From contig CAKRYY010000021.1 in NCBI GenBank assembly GCA_934432885.1, forward strand, positions 1 to 50,547: a stretch of DNA of 50,547 nt, written 5' to 3'. This DNA is from an uncultured Lachnospiraceae bacterium. GTDB lineage: Bacteria; Bacillota; Clostridia; Lachnospirales; Lachnospiraceae. Made by a program: the position numbers and the translations under genes. Numbering within the stretch: the first letter of the stretch is position 1; the number at the start of each line of letters is the position of its first letter. Below the pieces are notes generated by a model. That model was not told the DNA's origin. It ran no database searches and saw only the letters and a list, made by a program, of their open reading frames with translations. Shown one piece after another: positions 8,427-15,238 of this stretch.

Positions 8427-8657
8427 ATGAACATGCAGAGAAACATTCGATTAAGACTGGATGAAGTAAGGGATTTTGTAGAAGCGGCATCAAAGTGTGA
8501 TTTTGACATTGACATTTTTTATAACAGCTATATAGTAGACGCAAAATCAATCTTAGGGGTATATGGTCTGGATTTGACCAAAACCCTGACCGTCAGATAT
8601 AATGGGTATGACCCAACATTCGAAAAATTTCTGCAGAATCTGGCAGTTGCCTGCTAA
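8427..8657 (+). CDS. HPr-family protein lacking the active-site histidine (Crh-like)
   Basis: 76 residues from the ATG at 8427, eight bases after AGGA; an ATG at 8433 is an alternative. The fold-defining segment VDAKSILGVYGLDL matches the regulatory-serine region of HPr/Crh (AKSIMGVLSLG), placing the HPr Ser46 equivalent at Ser41. The usual N-terminal phosphorylation motif G-x-H-A-R-P is absent: this region reads MNMQRNIRLRLDEVRDF. A PTS phosphocarrier role through histidine is therefore unlikely. A regulatory role through serine phosphorylation, as for Crh with CcpA, is possible but inferred. It has its own promoter and ends in a strong terminator. Confidence 0.75.
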   Translation: MNMQRNIRLRLDEVRDFVEAASKCDFDIDIFYNSYIVDAKSILGVYGLDLTKTLTVRYNGYDPTFEKFLQNLAVAC

Positions 8658-8689
8658 TCCTACCGTTTAGGAAACAGCAGACGAAATTG

Positions 8690-8736
8690 ACTCCCTCGGC
8701 TGGATAGTTTAGACTATCAGAAGAGGGAGTTTTTTT
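8690..8736 (+). terminator. Two-part terminator hairpin abutting the next start codon
   Basis: Outer stem ACTCCCTC / GAGGGAGT followed directly by T7, with an inner stem GATAGT / ACTATC. It ends one base before the ATG of the nuclease-helicase gene. The 3' arm GAGGGAG is also the only plausible ribosome binding site for that gene, so the terminator and the ribosome binding site share bases. Confidence 0.85.
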
Positions 8737-11145
8737 ATGCAGATAAAAATTTCAGTACGTAATCTGGTAGAGTTCCTTTTACGGAGCGGAAATATTGATA
8801 ATCGATATGCCGCGTCCTCGGATGCGGCTATGGCAGAAGGAAGCCGTATTCATCGGATGCTGCAAAAGAGGATGGGCTCTGCATATCAGGCGGAGGTGCC
8901 TCTGCGTTATGTTTATGCTACAGATTCCTATGACATCGTAATAGAGGGACGTGCCGACGGCGTTATTGTTGATGAAAATGGGATTACGATAGATGAAATA
9001 AAGGGAACCTACAGGGATATTATGAAAATGGAGGAGCCGGTTGGCGTGCATCTGGCGCAGGCAAAGTGTTATGCCTACCTGTATGTCCAGCAGAGCAGGG
9101 AGCAGACGCCGGAGCTTAGGGTCCGTATGACATACTGCAATCTGGATACGGAGGAACTACGGTATTTCCATAAAACGTATCCTTATAAAGAGCTTGAGAA
9201 CTGGTTTTTGGAGCTTGTATGTCAGTATCAGAAGTGGGCTGATATGGAATTTGCATGGAAAAATAAAAGACAGGCTTCCATCCATGAATTGCAGTTTCCC
9301 TTTGCTTACAGGGAAGGACAGAAGGAGCTTGCAGCAAATGTATACCGCACCATCTGCCATAAAAGAAAGCTTTTTTTAGAAGCGCCGACAGGTGTTGGAA
9401 AAACAATCTGTACGGTGTTTCCGGCAGTGAAGGCGATTGGAGAGGAAAAGGCGGAACGGATTTTCTATCTGACGGCAAAGACGATCACCCGGACGGTCGC
9501 AGAGGAGACATTTACTCTGCTGCGTCAGAGGGGACTTGCATTTAAGACGGTATTGTTGACTGCAAAGGACAAAATCTGCTTTCAGGGAGAGTTGGAATGT
9601 AATCCAGAAGCCTGCCCCTATGCAGAGGGGCATTATGACAGAATCAATGACGCGCTGTATGATATATTGACCCATGAGGTCAATTATACGCGTGAGCAGA
9701 TTATAGAATATGCCAGAGAGCATAGAGTCTGTCCATTTGAAATGGGGCTGGATATTGCGCTTTTCTGCGATGGGATTATCTGTGACTATAACTATGTATT
9801 TGACCCGCATGTGTATCTGAGGCGTTTTTTCTCAGAGAGTGTGAAGGGAGCCTATCTTTTCCTGATTGATGAAGCACACAATCTGGTGGAGCGTGGAAGA
9901 GAGATGTACAGTGCATCGCTCTGGAAGGAAGATTTTCTGGAGTTAAAAAGAAAGCTAAAGGCGGTCGATGCTAAAATATGCAGGCAGTTAGACCGCTGCA
10001 ATAAGGAACTGCTGGCTTTAAAGCGGGCATGCAGCAGCTATGAGGTGGGCGTTCCGGCGGGTGCTTTTACCTTAGCGCTTACCAGACTGCACGCGGAAAT
10101 AGAGACCTTTTTGGAGAGAAGGGAAGAGGGAGCCATTCATGCTGTCCGCCGCACAGTTCTGGAATTCTATTTTGCGATTTCACATTTCCTGGAAATGTAT
10201 GAGCTTTCAGATGAAAACTATGTAACCTATACCAAGCTGGAGGAGGACGGAAGATTTCTGCTTCGTCTCTTTTGCGTCAATCCATCGGCAAATCTTCGTG
10301 AGTGTATGGAGCGTGGTGTTTCCAGTATTTTATTTTCTGCGACATTACTGCCGATTCAATATTATAAAAGGCTCTTAGGCGGAGAAGCGCAGGATTATGA
10401 GGTGTATGCAAAATCAGCTTTTGATACGAGGCGCTGTGCACTGCTGCTTGGAAATGATGTGACGACACGATATACCAGACGAAATGAGGAGGAGTATCGG
10501 AAAATTGCGCGTTATATCTATGAAACGGTCAAAAACAGATGCGGAAACTATATGATTTTCTTTCCGTCCTACTCCTTTTTGCAGGAGGTCTTTCGGGCAT
10601 ATCGACGGGAATTTTTTGATGACGAAAGTCAGGAGTGCCTGCTGCAGGAGGGCTATATGAATGAGCGGGCACGGGAAGAGTTTTTGCAGCGGTTTTCAGT
10701 AAATAACGACTGTGATTTAACAGAAGTCATCAAGATGGAGGTTGAGATTGAGGAAGAAAAATCTCTGCTTGGCTTCTGCGTTATGGGTGGTATTTTCAGC
10801 GAGGGCATTGATTTAAAGAATGACAGCCTCATAGGAGCGATTATCGTGGGAACAGGAATTCCACAGGTGTGCCCGGAGAGAGAGATTCTAAAGGATTATT
10901 TTGATGATGAGGGCGGCAATGGTTTCGATTACGCATATCGGTATCCCGGCATGAATAAGGTATTGCAGTCTGCAGGCAGGGTCATACGGACGACAGAGGA
11001 CATCGGGGTAGTTCTGCTGCTGGATGAACGCTTTTTATCACCGTCCTACAGGCGGCTTTTTCCCCGCGAATGGGAAGACTGTGAAAATGTGAGTATGGAT
11101 ACGGTAGGAAGAAGAGTCGAGAGATTCTGGGATGAATGGCTCTGA
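8737..11145 (+). CDS. PD-(D/E)XK nuclease fused to a Rad3/DinG-type Fe-S helicase
   Basis: 802 residues. N-terminal Cas4/RecB-like nuclease domain with His39 (GSRIHRML), Asp74 (EGRADG) and the pair Glu87-x-Lys89 (IDEIKG). Then an XPD/DinG superfamily 2 helicase: Walker A EAPTGVGKT (about residues 213-221), four Fe-S cysteines (ICFQ, ECNP, ACPY, VCPFE), DEAH box LIDEAHNL (about 374-381), and C-terminal motifs including FCVMGGIFSEGIDL and QSAGRVIRT. It is expected to unwind and cut DNA in repair, in the cytosol. This fused architecture is known in Firmicutes, where it is usually just called ATP-dependent helicase. The ATG at 8737 sits directly on the preceding terminator (see there). Monocistronic as far as can be seen. 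Confidence 0.9.
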   Translation: MQIKISVRNLVEFLLRSGNIDNRYAASSDAAMAEGSRIHRMLQKRMGSAYQAEVPLRYVYATDSYDIVIEGRADGVIVDENGITIDEIKGTYRDIMKMEEPVGVHLAQAKCYAYLYVQQSREQTPELRVRMTYCNLDTEELRYFHKTYPYKELENWFLELVCQYQKWADMEFAWKNKRQASIHELQFPFAYREGQKELAANVYRTICHKRKLFLEAPTGVGKTICTVFPAVKAIGEEKAERIFYLTAKTITRTVAEETFTLLRQRGLAFKTVLLTAKDKICFQGELECNPEACPYAEGHYDRINDALYDILTHEVNYTREQIIEYAREHRVCPFEMGLDIALFCDGIICDYNYVFDPHVYLRRFFSESVKGAYLFLIDEAHNLVERGREMYSASLWKEDFLELKRKLKAVDAKICRQLDRCNKELLALKRACSSYEVGVPAGAFTLALTRLHAEIETFLERREEGAIHAVRRTVLEFYFAISHFLEMYELSDENYVTYTKLEEDGRFLLRLFCVNPSANLRECMERGVSSILFSATLLPIQYYKRLLGGEAQDYEVYAKSAFDTRRCALLLGNDVTTRYTRRNEEEYRKIARYIYETVKNRCGNYMIFFPSYSFLQEVFRAYRREFFDDESQECLLQEGYMNERAREEFLQRFSVNNDCDLTEVIKMEVEIEEEKSLLGFCVMGGIFSEGIDLKNDSLIGAIIVGTGIPQVCPEREILKDYFDDEGGNGFDYAYRYPGMNKVLQSAGRVIRTTEDIGVVLLLDERFLSPSYRRLFPREWEDCENVSMDTVGRRVERFWDEWL

Positions 11146-11173
11146 TATGAAATGACATCCACATTTTACAGAA

Positions 11174-11259
11174 AATGACGCTGACGTCATTGTGGATAAC
11201 TCTGTGGAAAGTGGGGATTTCTCGTTGTTTTCGCAAATAAAGTTATCCACGTGTCATTT
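11174..11259. promoter_or_regulatory. Intergenic cluster with two DnaA boxes and inverted repeats
   Basis: The 315-base gap between the helicase and padR contains a perfect DnaA box, TTATCCACA on the minus strand (11191-11199), and TTATCCACG on the plus strand (11243-11251), in opposite orientation and about 50 bases apart. A small inverted repeat AATGACG / CGTCATT (11174-11191) sits beside the first. AAATGACA (11149-11156) and TGTCATTT (11252-11259) frame the whole block. No dnaA, dnaN or other origin genes are nearby, so an origin is unlikely; a DnaA-regulated or DnaA-titrating site is possible. Confidence 0.5.
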
Positions 11260-11307
11260 TATGAGATGGGTTAAGAAAATCTTAAAAAATCTTCATAATT
11301 ATTATAC

Positions 11308-11367
11308 TGGACAAATAATATTATACGCCATATACTATCGATACAAGCGATGCTATATGGCGTATAA
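11308..11367 (+). promoter_or_regulatory. padR promoter with 14-bp inverted-repeat operator
   Basis: -35 TGGACA (11308-11313), 17-nt spacer, -10 TATACT (11331-11336). A perfect inverted repeat TTATACGCCATATA / TATATGGCGTATAA (11321-11334 and 11354-11367, 19-nt gap) overlaps the -10 and the start region. It is well placed for autorepression by the PadR regulator encoded 94 bases further on. Confidence 0.7.
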
Positions 11368-11460
11368 CATTATCTGGATGGTCTGCGAAAGCTGACTTTA
11401 CAAGAAAGTAAAGCAAAGCAGATAGTCAAATTATCAGAAAAAATAAAAAGAGGTGATTGG

Positions 11461-11784
11461 ATGGTATACAGTACAGGGGCGGCGCTGCTTGATGCCATAG
11501 TGCTTGCGGTTGTTTCCAGAGAGCCGGAAGGAACGTATGGCTATAAGATTACGCAGGAGGTCCGTCAGGCGATAGAGCTTTCCGAATCAACACTGTATCC
11601 GGTGCTTCGCCGGCTGCAGAAAAGCGAATGTCTTGAGATTTACGATAAGGAATTTGGTGGGCGTAACAGGCGGTATTATAAGATAACCAAAGCGGGGCAG
11701 GCGCGGCTGCAGATATATGAAAGAGAATGGATGGAATACTCGTCCAGGATTACGGAAATTTTTGAGGGAGGACTACATACATGA
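11461..11784 (+). CDS. PadR-family transcriptional regulator
   Basis: 107 residues, the compact PadR-s2 size. Winged-helix segment ALLDAIVLAVVSREPEGTYGYKITQEV, then STLYPVLRRLQKSECLE (recognition helix and the PadR signature YPVLRRL) and the wing GRNRRYYKITKAG. PadR proteins repress neighbouring transporter or envelope-stress genes and usually their own. AGGTG precedes the start. The stop codon overlaps the next ATG (ATGA at 11781), so the downstream DUF4097-type gene is probably co-translated. The likely operator is the 14-bp inverted repeat at 11321-11367. Confidence 0.92.
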   Translation: MVYSTGAALLDAIVLAVVSREPEGTYGYKITQEVRQAIELSESTLYPVLRRLQKSECLEIYDKEFGGRNRRYYKITKAGQARLQIYEREWMEYSSRITEIFEGGLHT

Positions 11785-11855
11785 AGCGTTCTGTATTGTG
11801 GGAGCAGCTTTTGGCGGAAGGGAAGATGTTGCGACTGTATTGGTCAATGAAATAG
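11781..11855 (+). CDS. 24-codon ORF coupled to padR, likely the 5' part of the DUF4097 gene
   Basis: Opens with ATG inside the padR stop (ATGA) and has a good GGAGG nine bases upstream, so translation very probably starts here. It encodes 24 residues (MKRSVLWEQLLAEGKMLRLY plus WSMK) and stops at TAG 11853-11855. A -1 slip on the final AAA would continue directly as IDWMDMAK into the long DUF4097-type frame. It is either an authentic small ORF, the N-terminus of a frameshifted gene, or part of a programmed frameshift. Confidence 0.45.
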   Translation: MKRSVLWEQLLAEGKMLRLYWSMK

Positions 11856-11860
11856 ACTGG

Positions 11861-12646
11861 ATGGATATGGCAAAAGCGGGAAGAGAAACAGCGGATGAGG
11901 AAGACGATTGGGCGGAAGAAAAAACTTTAGACGACATGCGGAAAAATGGGCATGAGATTATTCAGGAGGCTGTTTATGAAAATATGGCAGTAGCGGATAT
12001 AGCACAAATAGATGAATTAAAAATTTCTCTGACTGGCTGTAAGTTTACACTGAGGGAGAGTGAATCAGAGCAGTATGGAATCAGGACAACAGCGCTGACG
12101 GGTGTTCAGTGCTATGTAGAAAAAGGATGCCTGAATATTCAGGGCTACCAGAGAAAAAATCATTCAGATGCGGAGGTGACGCTCTATGTTCCAAAGGAAG
12201 CTTCCTTACAGACTGCGTCGTTTGACCTTGGCGCAGGAGAATTCTGTCTTGGAAGTATTCAGGCAGAGGAGGTGTCACTTCAGGCTGGTGCGGGTCGGAT
12301 TGTAATTGACCGGCTGCAGGCGGATGATGCTTCGCTTGAGCTTGGCGCGGGCAGTATGGAAATCTTATCCGGAGACATTGCAGATGCGGTTATCAGCGTA
12401 GGAATGGGTCAATTTTCTTATGAGGGAGCAATTGAGGATGCCCTGACAGCAGAATGTGGAATGGGAAATGTACGGCTTTGCCTTGATGGCAGCGTGGAAG
12501 ATTATTCCTACCACACAGAATGTTTTATGGGAAACCTTTACCTTGACGGAAAGAAGTTAAACAATGCAGAGCATACGGCAACTGGAGGAGAGAAGCAGCT
12601 TGCGCTTTCCTGTGCAATGGGTGAGATCAATGTTGTATTTCAGTAA
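11861..12646 (+). CDS. DUF4097-like beta-helical protein, start uncertain
   Basis: 261 residues from ATG 11861, which has no clear ribosome binding site; the open frame extends upstream but there only overlaps padR in another frame. After an acidic helical region (about residues 1-45) the protein is built of short repeated beta strands rich in 'LGAG' and 'GMG' turns, such as SFDLGAGEF, LQAGAGRI, LELGAGSM, GMGQF, CGMGNV and CAMGEI. This is the pattern of DUF4097 (putative adhesin) proteins. Members are often encoded behind PadR regulators and are commonly membrane-anchored, but no membrane segment is visible here. The true start may lie at 11781 via a frameshift. Function unknown. Confidence 0.7.
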   Translation: MDMAKAGRETADEEDDWAEEKTLDDMRKNGHEIIQEAVYENMAVADIAQIDELKISLTGCKFTLRESESEQYGIRTTALTGVQCYVEKGCLNIQGYQRKNHSDAEVTLYVPKEASLQTASFDLGAGEFCLGSIQAEEVSLQAGAGRIVIDRLQADDASLELGAGSMEILSGDIADAVISVGMGQFSYEGAIEDALTAECGMGNVRLCLDGSVEDYSYHTECFMGNLYLDGKKLNNAEHTATGGEKQLALSCAMGEINVVFQ

Positions 12647-12655
12647 ATAAGCTCT

Positions 12656-13576
12656 TTATTTATTTTCCTGCAGGGGTAATTGTTCCCGACGCGGTATAAA
12701 ATGTCCGTTTTCGGAAATAATCAGTCCGACCATTGTTAAAAGGATGCCGAGAAGCGAAGAGATGGTAAGGCGTTCTTTTAATAGAAGGGCAGAGGCAACT
12801 ACAGTAATGACAGGCTGCGCATAAATGTAAACGCTTGTCGTTACCGAACCAAGAATTTGCAGTGCACGGTTCCAGAATACGAAACAGAGCGCACAGGCAA
12901 CAATGCCGAGATATAGAAGATTTCCCAGATAGAGCGGATTTGTCAGAAGGCGCAAATCAGGGGAAAAGGGCAGGAAAAGCGTGGCAGGAAGCATGAAAAG
13001 AAGCGCATAGGAAAAAAGCTTCCTTGTCAGCAGCAAAACAGGAATGTCAAAAGAATCTGCCCGCTTCATAAGAATACAGTAAATGGCCCATAAAAGAGCG
13101 GCAAGCACAGAAAGCAGGTCGCCGAGCGGATTGAAATGGACAGAAGAAAAATCTGCAACCGTAATCAGTACGATGCCGGTCATTGCAGATAAAAAGCCCA
13201 GCAGAAAGGCGGGCGTAAGCCGCTTTTCCTGCTTCAGAATATGAGCGAGCAGCGCAGTAAAAAATGGCGCTGCAGAAACAATGATTGCAACATTTGCAGC
13301 GCTGGTATAGGAAAGCGCGATATTTTCAAACAGATAATATAAGGTAATGCCACAAAAGCCAGTCAGCGCAAGATGTGCCTCCTGACGGATGGAAAGCTTT
13401 GGCGCTCTTTTGGGATGAATGGCAAAAAGAACGACACAGCATAAAAGCGCGCGCAGAAACAGGATTTCCAGAGGAGAAAATCCGCGCAGCAGCACTTTGG
13501 TAGAAAGGAAGGTCGTAGCCCATACAATTACCGTTATGATGCAGAGGGCATGACCAAAAAGATGCTGTTTTTTCAT
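12656..13576 (-). CDS. EamA-family (DMT) transporter
   Basis: 306 residues from the ATG at 13576, which overlaps the pyridoxamine kinase stop as ATGA and has GGAGGG seven bases upstream; a start 15 bases earlier is less likely. About ten hydrophobic segments in two EamA repeats, with typical starts such as 'IITVIVWATTFLSTKVLL' and 'LSVLAALLWAIYCI' and the EamA motif LKERLTISSLLGILL near the end. Drug/metabolite exporter superfamily, inner membrane; substrate not predictable. As last gene of an ECF S component - pyridoxamine kinase - transporter operon it could handle a vitamin B6-related compound (inference). It converges on the DUF4097 gene with nine bases between stop codons. Confidence 0.88.
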   Translation of the reverse strand: MKKQHLFGHALCIITVIVWATTFLSTKVLLRGFSPLEILFLRALLCCVVLFAIHPKRAPKLSIRQEAHLALTGFCGITLYYLFENIALSYTSAANVAIIVSAAPFFTALLAHILKQEKRLTPAFLLGFLSAMTGIVLITVADFSSVHFNPLGDLLSVLAALLWAIYCILMKRADSFDIPVLLLTRKLFSYALLFMLPATLFLPFSPDLRLLTNPLYLGNLLYLGIVACALCFVFWNRALQILGSVTTSVYIYAQPVITVVASALLLKERLTISSLLGILLTMVGLIISENGHFIPRREQLPLQENK

Positions 13577-14436
13577 GCCAGATCCCTCCACAATACAGAA
13601 AGATGATTTTCAAACAAAACGCCTTCACGGGAAACTGCGCCCAGTCTCTGCGAATCTTCTACACAAAGACGGATAAAATCAGCCGCTTTTCTGACAGAGC
13701 TTTCAAAGGGCGTATCATGCAGAGCATCAGCCATTAAAATAGAAGCGAACAAATCGCCGGTGCCGGGCCATGCCTTGCCATCAGAAGGCACAGCATACGA
13801 AAAGGAAGAAAGCGTTTCCTTTTTTTCCATACAATAATTAAGAAGCGTGCCTTCATGCGAAATACCCGTAATAGCAACCTTCTTAGGACCAAGAGAGAGC
13901 AGCCTTTGGGCAATATCATGCAGAAAGGCCTCATCCGGCGTCTGCGCGGGAAACGGCGTATCCGTCAGAATACAGGCTTCCGTCAGATTCGGGGTCAGAA
14001 TGGTCGCATAGGCGCAGAGCTGTTTCATTTCATGACAGTGTTCCTTAGTGACAATGCGGTAGGTCTTTCCATGGTCGCCAAGAACCGGGTCGATTAAAAT
14101 GATGGGAGAAGCCTTTTCCTTCTGCACATCCAGAAAATGACGCACACCTTCAAACTGCTGCGCAGAATTTAAAAAGCCACAGTATATGCCGTCAAAGGCG
14201 GCTCCAAGAGCAGACAGTCCCTCCAGATAGGGACTAAGGGAGTCGCTTAAATCCTTATAATAATAAGAAGGAAATCCCATGTGATTTGAAAAAATAGAAG
14301 TAGGTACAGGGCATGCCTGTACCTTCATTGCGTTGACAACGGGAAGCGCCACTGCAAGGGAACAGCGGCCAAATCCCGTCAAATCATTTATAAGAACTGC
14401 TCTTTTGGGTATCGTATGTGAAATGCTTTCGTTCAC
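13573..14436 (-). CDS. Pyridoxamine/pyridoxal kinase
   Basis: 287 residues, ribokinase-like PfkB fold in the PdxK/PdxY group. N-terminal LINDLTGFGRCSLAVALPVVNAMKV with the Gly-rich substrate site, TSIFSNHMGFPSYYYKDLSD, the central LIDPVLGDHGKTY, TPNLTEACILT, and the ATP/anion-hole motif PGTGDLFASIL with catalytic Asp in GTGD. It phosphorylates B6 vitamers at the 5'-hydroxyl to give pyridoxal or pyridoxamine 5'-phosphate. It lies 12 bases downstream of an ECF transporter S component and overlaps the EamA transporter by four bases, which supports a vitamin B6 salvage operon. The family commonly annotated 'pyridoxamine kinase' in Clostridia matches well. Confidence 0.9.
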   Translation of the reverse strand: MNESISHTIPKRAVLINDLTGFGRCSLAVALPVVNAMKVQACPVPTSIFSNHMGFPSYYYKDLSDSLSPYLEGLSALGAAFDGIYCGFLNSAQQFEGVRHFLDVQKEKASPIILIDPVLGDHGKTYRIVTKEHCHEMKQLCAYATILTPNLTEACILTDTPFPAQTPDEAFLHDIAQRLLSLGPKKVAITGISHEGTLLNYCMEKKETLSSFSYAVPSDGKAWPGTGDLFASILMADALHDTPFESSVRKAADFIRLCVEDSQRLGAVSREGVLFENHLSVLWRDLA

Positions 14437-14448
14437 CGAATCACATCC

Positions 14449-15042
14449 TTATTTTTTATTTTCCCCTATTGTAATAAATAATCCGGACTTTTTCAAGGCA
14501 GGCAGAAGCGCCATATAGATAATGGTTGCTGCAATCAGGGAAGTAACCGCATTGAAGGCGGAGGATGCTACATTGTATGCCAGTACAAGGTCTGCCGCAG
14601 GCTTGCCAAGAATCAGCAGCTTATAGAAATAGCCAAACAGCGGATCAAAAATAGCGTTAAACACAAGACCGCAGGCACCGGAGATAATGGTCCAGCGAAG
14701 AATATGCTTTTTGTCATTCGTATGCATGATATGACCGAATTTATGAGCCACAAGACCGGTAATCAGACCGATGCAGAGCTTCAGAATAAAGGTTTTCGGT
14801 GCATATACAACATAGACAGGGTCGAGAAGGTCGCCAATCGTCATGCCGATAGCGCCGCCCAGACCTCCGTAAAGACCGCCCAGAAGGAGCGCACCGAGTA
14901 CACAGACTGCATTTCCGAGGTGGATGGAAGTAGCATCTCCTCCGGGCAGTGTGATTTTAATTTGTAAAAAGGTAAATACTACATAGGACAGAGCCGCCAT
15001 CAGACCGGTGGATGCAATTTGAAAGGCTTTTTTGTTCTTCAT
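14449..15042 (-). CDS. ECF transporter S component, probably for a vitamin B6 compound
   Basis: 197 residues with about six membrane segments. The N-terminal region FQIASTGLMAALSYVVFTFL and the glycine-rich LGALLLGGLYGGLGGAIGMTIGDLLDP with AxxxA-type helices are typical of energy-coupling-factor substrate-binding subunits. No ATPase or T subunit is encoded nearby, so it probably uses a shared ECF module (group II). Because the next gene is a pyridoxamine kinase, pyridoxine-type cargo (PdxU/PdxU2-like) is the best guess, from context only. The start has AGGAG eight bases upstream, and a minus-strand TATAAT lies about 50 bases upstream as a likely -10. Confidence 0.85.
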   Translation of the reverse strand: MKNKKAFQIASTGLMAALSYVVFTFLQIKITLPGGDATSIHLGNAVCVLGALLLGGLYGGLGGAIGMTIGDLLDPVYVVYAPKTFILKLCIGLITGLVAHKFGHIMHTNDKKHILRWTIISGACGLVFNAIFDPLFGYFYKLLILGKPAADLVLAYNVASSAFNAVTSLIAATIIYMALLPALKKSGLFITIGENKK

Positions 15043-15178
15043 AAAAATCTCCTCTTTTCTGTTTGTATTGATTGTTGCTTTTTATTATAGCGAGAAGTGG
15101 CATTATTTAAATGTCCAATTTGAATATTTTTGACAATACCAGATTTGTGAAATTTTTGTTAAGGATTGGAAAGAGGAA

Positions 15179-15207
15179 TTGACGGAGCGGAAAAAAATAC
15201 CTAGAAT
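15179..15207 (+). promoter_or_regulatory. Promoter of the ABC exporter operon
   Basis: TTGACG (15179-15184), exactly 17 nt, TAGAAT (15202-15207), followed by a 31-nt leader that carries GGAGG before the ATG at 15239. Confidence 0.7.
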
Positions 15208-15238
15208 GAAAACTTAAAGGCAAACGGAGGAATCTTTT

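Noticed and set aside
11191..11251. Replication origin
   Set aside because: Only two good DnaA boxes, no AT-rich unwinding element evident, and no dnaA/dnaN/gyr genes in the window.
15043..15178. Riboswitch upstream of the ECF/pyridoxamine kinase operon
   Set aside because: The leader is about 50 bases long and AT-rich with no recognisable aptamer or terminator.
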